Positions 1 to 5,177 of a DNA stretch of 6,109 nucleotides are shown here, piece by piece. Where the stretch lies: the NCBI GenBank assembly GCA_017521065.1, contig JAFXEA010000252.1:1-6109 (forward strand), written 5' to 3'. Origin of the DNA: Kiritimatiellia bacterium. Lineage in GTDB: Bacteria; Verrucomicrobiota; Kiritimatiellia; RFP12; UBA1067. Position 1 is the stretch's first letter; each line of letters begins with the position of its first letter. A program made the position numbers and the translations under genes. Under the pieces are notes generated by a model. The model was not told the origin of the DNA. It ran no database searches and saw only the letters and a list, made by a program, of their open reading frames with translations.

Positions 1-354
1 GGTAGGCGCACCGGTCGTTGCATCTATTGTAAGTGCCGGGCGCAGTCGATGGGCAAGCGCAAGCGCCTTTTTCAGAAATGACATCTTTTCCGTCACGCCT
101 CCAACGCCGGACATCACGCGCCGACAAAAATCGGCCAACGTCCTGATGCCATACAGGTCGATGTAGAGAAGCCGTTCGCCTTTCATGCCAGAGATCGCCT
201 TCTTGACCAAAGAAGTCTTACCCATGCGGCGCTCTCCCTGTATGACAAGATTCTGGCCCGATTCAGCATAGTTGCGCAGTTGTCTTTCCAATTCCGGACG
301 TGGGCAGAAGTATTCCCCGTCAACCACGCATCCATATCTGAATGGCATCTTCAT
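1..354 (-). CDS. P-loop (AAA/ATPase_2-like) ATP-binding protein, N-terminal part; runs off the window
   Basis: The first 118 codons of an ATPase whose 3' end lies beyond position 1. A Walker A motif GERRMGKTS sits at residues 40-48 (Lys46, Thr47 for phosphate and Mg binding). It is preceded by a FCPRPELE segment at residues 17-24, as in single-polypeptide bacterial and archaeal ATPases that open with a short 'x-PRPELE' lead into the P-loop. The hydrophobic strand LLYIDLYGI at 62-70 is the next core beta strand. Walker B and the C-terminal domain that would define the subfamily are outside the window. The ATG at 354 is chosen because AAAGGA lies 9 bases upstream; a second ATG at 348 is possible. 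The gene has its own promoter (378-406) overlapped by an inverted repeat, so it is probably regulated separately from the ribonuclease-inhibitor pair upstream. The P-loop assignment is firm; the biological role (housekeeping, defence or mobile-element related) cannot be told from this piece. Confidence 0.85.
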   Translation of the reverse strand, partial: MKMPFRYGCVVDGEYFCPRPELERQLRNYAESGQNLVIQGERRMGKTSLVKKAISGMKGERLLYIDLYGIRTLADFCRRVMSGVGGVTEKMSFLKKALALAHRLRPALTIDATTGAPT

Positions 355-377
355 TCCGTACTTTCCTTTCGCTGATC

Positions 378-406
378 ATTGTACCAAAAATTACGCATAC
401 TTGCAA
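378..406 (-). promoter_or_regulatory. Sigma-70-type promoter for the ATPase gene
   Basis: On the minus strand TTGCAA (406-401) and TACAAT (383-378) are separated by exactly 17 bases, close to the consensus TTGACA-17-TATAAT. The expected start near 371 gives a leader of about 17 bases that contains the AAAGGA ribosome site (369-364). The position just ahead of the ATPase start codon supports the call. It is embedded in the inverted repeat at 388-426. Confidence 0.7.
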
Positions 407-426
407 TACGCAACAATGCGTAATTT
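388..426. repeat. 11-base perfect inverted repeat over the ATPase promoter (candidate operator)
   Basis: The arms AAATTACGCAT (388-398) and ATGCGTAATTT (416-426) are exact reverse complements separated by 17 bases. The core half-site TACGCA occurs at 392-397 and again directly at 407-412, and as TGCGTA at 417-422. The centre of symmetry (407) is next to the -35 hexamer, and the left arm lies in the -35/-10 spacer, so a dimer bound here would be expected to block RNA polymerase. An alternative is a hairpin ending the upstream transcript, since the minus strand has five T after the second arm. The long loop and AT-rich stem make an operator more likely. Confidence 0.55.
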
Positions 427-482
427 CCCATGGAACGCACAACGGCTAATAGCATCAGCGTCCATTCTCGGCGATTGCGCCC

Positions 483-502
483 TTCAGCCCTGACGAGCTG
501 AA
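483..502. repeat. Small inverted repeat downstream of the inhibitor gene
   Basis: TTCAGC (483-488) and GCTGAA (497-502) form a perfect 6-base stem with an 8-base loop, 22 bases beyond the stop codon of the barstar-like gene. No run of T follows it on the minus strand, so it is not a convincing intrinsic terminator. It may only be a 3' hairpin that protects the end of the transcript. Confidence 0.3.
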
Positions 503-523
503 AACGTATTGGGTAATATGGTA

Positions 524-775
524 TCAGTCAAAGACGATCTCAAGCCCGGGGGTGTCGGCGGCGGCGTCCAGGCAGACCTGCCGAAACGTCTCCGGTACGT
601 TCGCGGAGTTCCTGAACTCGATCCGCCACGCGCTGCCGTATTCCGTCAGCACGTCGTACATGGCGTCGAGGTTGCGTCCGTAGTCCGGCGGAACCGGCAC
701 TGCGGCGGCGAAGCGCCTTTGCAGAGCACAGGATCTGGTCTTTCCCTCCAGATCAACGACAAACGTCTTCTTCAT
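524..775 (-). CDS. Barstar-family ribonuclease inhibitor
   Basis: An 83-residue protein that fits barstar (about 90 residues), the cytoplasmic inhibitor that plugs the active site of barnase-type ribonucleases. The hallmark helix DYGRNLDAMYDVL lies at residues 31-43. Asp37 and Asp41 match barstar Asp35 and Asp39, with Asp39 being the residue that reaches into the barnase active site. Tyr40 replaces barstar Trp38. By my hand alignment, barstar Tyr29 is Asp31 here and Glu76 corresponds to Gln66. The start at 775 is preceded by AAGGAG with an 8-base spacing; a longer reading from 901 would only translate the ribonuclease gene in another frame. Its ATG overlaps the stop codon of the upstream ribonuclease gene (ATGA), which implies translational coupling so that inhibitor is made with the enzyme. 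The pairing with an adjacent barnase homologue makes the assignment secure even though the protein is divergent. Confidence 0.92.
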   Translation of the reverse strand: MKKTFVVDLEGKTRSCALQRRFAAAVPVPPDYGRNLDAMYDVLTEYGSAWRIEFRNSANVPETFRQVCLDAAADTPGLEIVFD

Positions 776-1254
776 TTCGACTTCTCCTTGATTTCCTCGA
801 ATGTCCGATAGTGATCGTGCGTGTAGTAGATACGCTCGCCGCGGACGGTGAACACAAGCCTTTTCGCGCCGCGCGGCTTCCCTTTCGTGTCGATGTCGCA
901 TTCCTTGTAGCTGCCTGCGGGCAGCCGGCGCTCATAGTTGCCGAAACGGTCACCGCCAATCGACTTGCCGGGCGCGAACGGCTCCAGCGGTCCGCCGCGC
1001 CAGCCCAGGGCGCGGGCCTTCGACTTGGTGATGAAGTTTTTCGGCAGCGCGCCGCCGAACCGGCGGATGTACGCCGCCACCTCGCCCTTGGAGCAGTATT
1101 CGCCGTCACGCACCACTTCTGCGGCGGCGGACACCGTCGGTACCGCCTTCGCCGCTGACGCCACCTTCGCCGCAGGGCCGAAGCCCCTTCCGGCGCACAG
1201 CACCGCGCCGACGGCGATCATCGCCGCAGACAACATTGCCTTCGTTTTCTTCAT
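772..1254 (-). CDS. Secreted barnase-type guanyl-preferring ribonuclease
   Basis: A 160-residue extracellular ribonuclease of the barnase/microbial RNase family, which cleaves single-stranded RNA through a 2',3'-cyclic phosphate. Residues 1-21 form a Sec signal peptide (MKKTK then a hydrophobic stretch), followed by an Ala-rich linker to about residue 46. The catalytic domain covers about 50-157. All barnase active-site residues are present: Lys77 (barnase Lys27) in NFITKS, Glu118 (Glu73, general base), Arg128 and Arg132 (Arg83, Arg87), and His148 (His102, general acid) in HDHYRTF. The family signature APGKSIGGDRF is at 94-104. The ATG at 1254 is chosen because AAGGAG lies 9 bases upstream and the signal peptide starts there; an in-frame TTG at 1311 has less support. 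The gene lies 53 bases after tag and overlaps the inhibitor gene by 4 bases. Two cysteines in the mature part (54 and 119) could form a disulfide after export, which is speculative. Confidence 0.96.
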   Translation of the reverse strand: MKKTKAMLSAAMIAVGAVLCAGRGFGPAAKVASAAKAVPTVSAAAEVVRDGEYCSKGEVAAYIRRFGGALPKNFITKSKARALGWRGGPLEPFAPGKSIGGDRFGNYERRLPAGSYKECDIDTKGKPRGAKRLVFTVRGERIYYTHDHYRTFEEIKEKSK

Positions 1255-1307
1255 CGTTGTTTTCTCCTTTGATTCATTGGTTGTTTGCCTTTCATTTACG
1301 AAGCGAC

Positions 1308-1904
1308 TCAAGTGACGGGAAAAGACATCTCGCGCAATTCCTTGTAGCGGAAGCAGAAGCGGGCATGGTCGTTGACGAGGCCGACGGACTGCATGAACGC
1401 ATAGACGGTCACCGAGCCAAGGAACTTGAAGCCGCGCGACTTGAGTTCGGCCGCGATGCGGTCGGAGAGCTCCGTGCGCGCAGGGGCGGTCCAGTCATCG
1501 GACTTCGCGTTGTCGGGATTGAACAGCGTCTTGCCGTCCGTGAACGCCCAGAGCCACTTCGCGAACGTGCCGTATTCGCGGCGGAGCGCGATGAAGCGCT
1601 GCGCGTCGTGGATGTTGGCCTCGATCTTGCGCCGCGAACGGATCATGCCAGGCACGGCGAGGATGCGCGCGATGTCGCGCGCGCCGTAGCGGGCGATCTT
1701 CTCGAAGTCGAATCGCTCGAACGCGACGCGGAACGCCGCGCGTTTCTGGATGATCGTGTCCCAGCTCAGACCGCACTGCTGCACCTCGTACATCAGGTAC
1801 TCGAACAGCTTGCGGTCGTTCCGGCACGGCGTCCCCCATTCCTTGTCGTGGTACGCGCGCTCCAGGTCGTTCAGCTCGAAATATGGACAGCGTATCTTTT
1901 TCAT
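1308..1904 (-). CDS. tag: DNA-3-methyladenine glycosylase I
   Basis: A 198-residue base-excision repair enzyme that removes 3-methyladenine from alkylated DNA in the cytoplasm; the length fits TAG (about 187 in E. coli). The family's structural zinc ligands are in place: Cys6, His19 (in AYHDKEWG), His180 and Cys184 (VNDHARFC). Glu40 in the YEVQQCGLSW segment matches the conserved base-binding Glu38 of E. coli TAG, and Trp48 follows. RGFKFLGSVTVYAFMQSVG near the C-terminus is another strong family block. The ATG at 1904 gives the expected N-terminus; the ribosome site is weak (only AGAG, about 9 bases upstream). No promoter is evident in the 55 bases after the SWIM gene, and the ribonuclease gene follows after 53 bases, so these genes may share a transcript. 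The gene is strongly GC-rich (42 of 60 bases at 1441-1500), which produces long spurious open frames on the other strand. It looks intact. Confidence 0.97.
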   Translation of the reverse strand: MKKIRCPYFELNDLERAYHDKEWGTPCRNDRKLFEYLMYEVQQCGLSWDTIIQKRAAFRVAFERFDFEKIARYGARDIARILAVPGMIRSRRKIEANIHDAQRFIALRREYGTFAKWLWAFTDGKTLFNPDNAKSDDWTAPARTELSDRIAAELKSRGFKFLGSVTVYAFMQSVGLVNDHARFCFRYKELREMSFPVT

Positions 1905-1959
1905 TGTCTTGATCTCTAGTCACAAAGTACGCTCAGCGAACATTGGCAGATCGTCTCAT

Positions 1960-3957
1960 TTATCGATCGGCTATGATTGGCATAGGGGGTTGCGGACCGC
2001 GCTCGATTCCATCAAGGATTTTCATGAGGTTACGCTTCCCCTTATCGGTCGTTCGTATCTCCACAATGAGCGCCTTCCATTCGTCAAGCCGGCCGGCACG
2101 TTTCATGACGGGACGCATGTTGACCAAAGCCTGGGCGATTTGTTCATAGTAGCAATTGCCCGTTTTGCCACGATTCGCCGCTATCAGCCGGAGCCAGATC
2201 GAAATCGCATCGTCCGGGAATCTGGCTGCCACCTTTTCGGCGACGGCCCATCCCTGATCGCCTTCCGTGCCCCTATAGAGGTACGAATGGTAATTTGTTG
2301 TTGGCTTGCTTTTGGAGGCATACCACTTGATGGCATCTTCCAATCTGTCTTCCATCAAGGCGACGTCGATTAGAATGTCAATGCGCGGGAATTCCGTGTT
2401 TCTATCACGGCTCGGTTTAAGCAGTTTCGGCAACGGCCACCGGCTCTTCTTCGTCTCCCACGGTAAAACACCCTTCTCAAGAAAGTCAAGAGCGCCCTTG
2501 TGAACTTGCTCGTACACGTCTGCCTTTCGTGCGGCAACCATGAGCTTCTCGTAGCTATCTCGCCACGGAGAATCGAAGAACGCGTCGGCGGCATAGGAAC
2601 AGGCATCAATCGGATTCTTCTCCCGTTCGGCTATTTCGATCAAACGGCTACGAAGTTCCCGCTTGCCGTAGTCTCCCTGCTCCTTGATTCCAAGGAAGCA
2701 CCACTCCTTCGCTTCCTTAAGGTCACCACCTTCGATAAGGTCCTGCACCAGCGTACCGTAGTCGCCGGTCTTCGCGACGGCACGCTTCTTGAAATCCAAC
2801 ACTTCGGCACGCCGCCCGGCGAATCGCAAAGCTTCTTCAATTTCGGACGAGAGATGTCGCCCGTGGATGGAAATCCCGTTGCCGACATCACCCTGCGAGG
2901 AGAGTTCCTTTGAAAGGACATCTGCGACTTCGACCCAGGCAGACGTGGCGCATGATTTCGGAGCCCCCCATGTGCCCTTGATGTCCTCATAGAAACAGTA
3001 CTCGTCTTTGTCATGCAGATTGTGAAACCAAAGAATTTTGTCCACGTCCGACATACTGGAGCGCATGACTGCCTTGGCAATGACCTCCATGCACGTGTCG
3101 GCCTCGTATCCGATCTCCCCTTCGCCGTTCTCGGACATTTCCATCTGCGCGACGGCGCGCTTCGTCAGATAGTCGGCTAGCGCGATCAACTTGTCGTATG
3201 CCTTCAGCTCGAGCAGCCGTTCGAGAAATTGTTGCGCCTCACCGTAGTCCGGATATATCGAGCGGTCTCTGTCGCCCCAGACGTAGATCCTGCATGCCGT
3301 TGCCGTCACATCGCGAATCGCCTTCTTTGCCTTGTCCGCAAGAGTGTCTACGTCGGATTTCGCGAGTTCGATCCTCCGCCGCAGTTCCGTGCGTACCTCG
3401 TCGAATTGAGCGGCGATTTCGACAAGAAGATCCTTTGCCGCGTCGGGCTTCAGGCCCAGAAGATAGGCAAGGACGGGATCCTGTTTCTGTCTGGGCGCAC
3501 GGACAGAAACGCCGCGTGTGCCTGATTTTCCCTCTTCGTCCTCGTCCGAATCTTCATCGAAATCATCATCAGCGGACAAGAACTCTTCAAGGCGCTCGTC
3601 ATCGGCCGCGACCATGACAGGCTTCCGACCAGCCTTGACCTCATCAATCACCTTCAGTGTCAACGCAACTGCGTGCTTGCAGGCGAATCCCACTGGACAT
3701 GAGCAGTCGGAATGGAGTTTGCCGTCATCGCCAAACCATACCTTAGTGGCATATTCCTCTCGGCCTTGTGCAGACGCGATAACGGCGCCTTTACCATCAA
3801 CGCATATTCCGCTGACACGCGAAACATAGCCTTTGCCGCGCTTCACCGAACGTGTACCTGCAAAGTTTTCCAAGTCGTCCCACGTCAACGCCGCGAACCT
3901 CGCGTCGTATTCGGGTCCTGCCGAAGCGGCCGCCGTTTTACCATTTTTGCACTTCAT
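1960..3957 (-). CDS. SWIM zinc-finger protein with acidic linker and long helical C-terminal region
   Basis: A 665-residue soluble protein. The SWIM zinc finger (CxCxnCxH) is at residues 85-95, CSCPVGFACKH, with ligands Cys85, Cys87, Cys93 and His95; it follows a beta-rich region (about 38-80) typical of SWIM domains. SWIM modules bind DNA or protein and occur in SWI2/SNF2 ATPases and MuDR transposases, but no ATPase or transposase motif is visible here. Residues 126-142 form a very acidic linker, EEFLSADDDFDEDSDEDE in character, separating the finger from about 500 residues that look mainly alpha-helical, with repeat-like segments (LLELKAYDKLIALADYL, LIEGGDLKEAKEWC, ALMEDRLEDAIKWY) resembling TPR-type helical repeats; a DUF6880-like region is possible but unconfirmed. 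The ATG at 3957 has AAAGGAG 7 bases upstream. No convincing promoter is visible in the 150-base gap before it. The function is unknown; a nucleic-acid-binding scaffold or regulator is the most reasonable guess. Confidence 0.88.
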   Translation of the reverse strand: MKCKNGKTAAASAGPEYDARFAALTWDDLENFAGTRSVKRGKGYVSRVSGICVDGKGAVIASAQGREEYATKVWFGDDGKLHSDCSCPVGFACKHAVALTLKVIDEVKAGRKPVMVAADDERLEEFLSADDDFDEDSDEDEEGKSGTRGVSVRAPRQKQDPVLAYLLGLKPDAAKDLLVEIAAQFDEVRTELRRRIELAKSDVDTLADKAKKAIRDVTATACRIYVWGDRDRSIYPDYGEAQQFLERLLELKAYDKLIALADYLTKRAVAQMEMSENGEGEIGYEADTCMEVIAKAVMRSSMSDVDKILWFHNLHDKDEYCFYEDIKGTWGAPKSCATSAWVEVADVLSKELSSQGDVGNGISIHGRHLSSEIEEALRFAGRRAEVLDFKKRAVAKTGDYGTLVQDLIEGGDLKEAKEWCFLGIKEQGDYGKRELRSRLIEIAEREKNPIDACSYAADAFFDSPWRDSYEKLMVAARKADVYEQVHKGALDFLEKGVLPWETKKSRWPLPKLLKPSRDRNTEFPRIDILIDVALMEDRLEDAIKWYASKSKPTTNYHSYLYRGTEGDQGWAVAEKVAARFPDDAISIWLRLIAANRGKTGNCYYEQIAQALVNMRPVMKRAGRLDEWKALIVEIRTTDKGKRNLMKILDGIERGPQPPMPIIADR

Positions 3958-4107
3958 TTTTGTTCTCCTTTAAATTCTTGTCGTGTCTTCGTCCGGCTTC
4001 ACCGGCACTTCATGCGCTCTCAGCCCGAAACCATCAAGAAAACGCTTTAATAAGGTTATTCTTCATTCACTTTTCCTCTTTCGTTTCTTTGAAGTGCCTT
4101 CGTGGCA

Positions 4108-4596
4108 TTATCGGTTCTGGAAAAGCCGAACAACCCAGTACAAGGAATTTGCACAAACTGCAGTCAAGACCATTGGCGTAAAATATACCGACAGGTTTTC
4201 TCCTCGCATGGACATGATAATCAAATACGCAAACAAACTCGCAACAAGCAACTTTGTAGTGCTGATTAAATGCCATGTCAGAGTCATCATTCGGCTATGG
4301 TTTTCCTTCGTAACCTTGAAAGGAACATTCCAGTGTCTTGGAAACAGTTCCGTAACTGACATCACGATGACGAGAACCCACATGATGGCCAACAAACACC
4401 AAATCATACTCTTGCCACCATAGCCGTCAATGACGCCGTCCGCGCCAAAGTGAGTGGGAATCTTGTCTGGCATCGCGGCGTAGCGACACGCCACCCAGAC
4501 AGTAATTCCAATCAACAGCGCACCACATAGCCAGTCAACAATCCAGACAAGCCGTGTGCGTTTCACCTTGCAGTCGCATCTTTCGACTTTTTCCAT
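4108..4596 (-). CDS. DUF1648 domain integral membrane protein
   Basis: A 162-residue protein with four predicted membrane segments at about residues 17-38, 64-82, 105-130 and 137-158. Between the first two lies the DUF1648 signature, MPDKIPTHFGADGVIDGYGGK (about 42-62), with the Pro, His-Phe and Gly residues typical of the domain. DUF1648 occurs in many small membrane proteins of unknown function and at the N-terminus of SdpI, the Bacillus immunity and signalling protein against the SdpC toxin; the C-terminal half here is not recognisable to me as full SdpI. The N-terminus (residues 1-15) is charged with Cys7 and Cys9. AAGGG lies 5 bases before the ATG at 4596. The gene starts 27 bases after the KilA-N stop codon, so the two are probably one transcription unit driven from 5112-5120. 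An immunity or envelope role is inference only. Confidence 0.82.
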   Translation of the reverse strand: MEKVERCDCKVKRTRLVWIVDWLCGALLIGITVWVACRYAAMPDKIPTHFGADGVIDGYGGKSMIWCLLAIMWVLVIVMSVTELFPRHWNVPFKVTKENHSRMMTLTWHLISTTKLLVASLFAYLIIMSMRGENLSVYFTPMVLTAVCANSLYWVVRLFQNR

Positions 4597-4623
4597 GCCA
4601 TCCCTTCAGTTAAACACCGTCTA

Positions 4624-5061
4624 TCACTTTAGAAACTTCCTCCCCTCTACTTCGGAGAGGATGCGCATTTGCTGGATGGCGATTTCGTTTAACTTCTTCA
4701 GGCGTTGCGGTTGGGGGATGCCGTCATTGATCATGACGGCGTTAATGTTCTCCATGTTGGAAATGCAGATGAGCTGGTTGATGGTAGCGTAGTCGCGCTG
4801 ATTGCCTTTAAGCGTCGGATTGGCGGCTTGTCCTTTTCTAAACCACTCGAATCCGAGGGGTTTAAAATCCGGGTTGTACAATTCCTCCCAGAGGCCCAGA
4901 TATTCAAGTGTCATGCGGTTACGCATCCAGTTGCTGATTGTCTGCTGCGCGTCCTCCGACTTGAGTTTCGCCATGTCGGTAAGGCAAACGAAGTCCTCGC
5001 CGTTGATCTTCACGACGCGGACAACAGTTCCCTTGATGTCGCGTTCGCTTGTCTTTTTCAC
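4624..5061 (-). CDS. Short KilA-N domain protein, apparently lacking the family's middle region
   Basis: A 145-residue protein. Residues about 9-75 match the start of the KilA-N domain, a DNA-binding module of phage and bacterial proteins: GEDFVCLTDMAK, then TISNWMRNRMTLEYLGLWEEL and NPDF. From about residue 80 the sequence (ANPTLKGNQRDYATINQL, ISNMENINAV, RLKKLNEIAIQQM) resembles the C-terminal end I recall for longer bacterial KilA-N proteins of about 270 residues. The intervening part, including the usual KW(I/V)E-TNAIG and YAHKDIAFEF blocks, is absent. Translation probably starts at the GTG at 5061, because AAAGGA (5073-5068) is 6 bases upstream; an in-frame TTG at 5079 would place that site inside the gene. 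It has its own extended -10 promoter and is followed after 46 bases by the DUF1648 gene. Its role could be regulation or a phage-derived function; the missing half of the DNA-binding domain leaves activity in doubt. Confidence 0.85.
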   Translation of the reverse strand: MKKTSERDIKGTVVRVVKINGEDFVCLTDMAKLKSEDAQQTISNWMRNRMTLEYLGLWEELYNPDFKPLGFEWFRKGQAANPTLKGNQRDYATINQLICISNMENINAVMINDGIPQPQRLKKLNEIAIQQMRILSEVEGRKFLK

Positions 5062-5067
5062 TTCGCA

Positions 5068-5073
5068 TCCTTT
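5068..5073 (-). promoter_or_regulatory. Ribosome binding site fixing a GTG start for the KilA-N gene
   Basis: AAAGGA on the minus strand, 6 bases ahead of the GTG at 5061. It decides the start in favour of GTG over the upstream in-frame TTG codons at 5079 and 5076. Its first three bases lie in the right arm of the inverted repeat at 5071-5085. Confidence 0.65.
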
Positions 5074-5085
5074 CAACAATTGAAA
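5071..5085. repeat. Inverted repeat TTTCAA-n3-TTGAAA in the KilA-N leader
   Basis: Two perfect 6-base arms (5071-5076 and 5080-5085) flank three bases. In the transcript this could fold into a small hairpin that covers the first half of the ribosome site, or in DNA it could be a protein-binding site about 20-35 bases after the expected transcription start. Six AT-rich pairs with a 3-base loop are weak, so chance is possible. Confidence 0.35.
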
Positions 5086-5111
5086 TCTTTTTGACGCCTC
5101 TGAACGCGAAT

Positions 5112-5120
5112 ATTATATCA
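5112..5120 (-). promoter_or_regulatory. Extended -10 promoter for the KilA-N and DUF1648 genes
   Basis: The minus strand reads TGATATAAT, a perfect -10 hexamer with the upstream TGn extension. No good -35 hexamer is found 16-18 bases upstream, which is usual for extended -10 promoters. It lies in the 116-base gap between the helicase stop and the KilA-N start, about 50 bases ahead of the GTG codon, with a start expected near 5105. Confidence 0.65.
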
Positions 5121-5177
5121 TTTTTATGAACCGGACTACATCACATCAGCAAATTAACTGTAACTGAAAATGCCAGT

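Noticed and set aside
483..502. Intrinsic terminator after the inhibitor gene
   Set aside because: The stem is only 6 base pairs and no T run follows on the transcribed strand.
776..901. Longer N-terminus for the barstar-like protein
   Set aside because: The added residues are only the antifunctional frame of the ribonuclease gene; the ATG at 775 has a good ribosome site and begins at the barstar fold.
753..1109. Minus-strand open frame overlapping the ribonuclease and inhibitor genes
   Set aside because: It is an out-of-frame reading of the ribonuclease gene with Arg/Ser/Thr-rich composition; the overlapping frame carries all catalytic residues.
1255..1311. Longer ribonuclease start at the TTG overlapping the tag stop codon
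   Set aside because: It would put 19 polar residues before the signal peptide, whereas the ATG at 1254 has a well-spaced AAGGAG.
1236..1919. A 227-codon plus-strand open frame opposite tag
   Set aside because: It mirrors a GC-rich gene with full family motifs on the minus strand, has Arg/Ala/Val-rich low-complexity composition, and no recognisable domain.
3958..4107. Promoter for the SWIM gene (TTGATG followed 17 bases later by CATGAA)
   Set aside because: The -10 element matches consensus at only three of six positions, so I do not call it.
4094..4111. Hairpin (TGCC/GGCA) at the end of the DUF1648 gene as a terminator
   Set aside because: The stem is short with one wobble pair and is followed by an A-rich, not T-rich, stretch on the minus strand.
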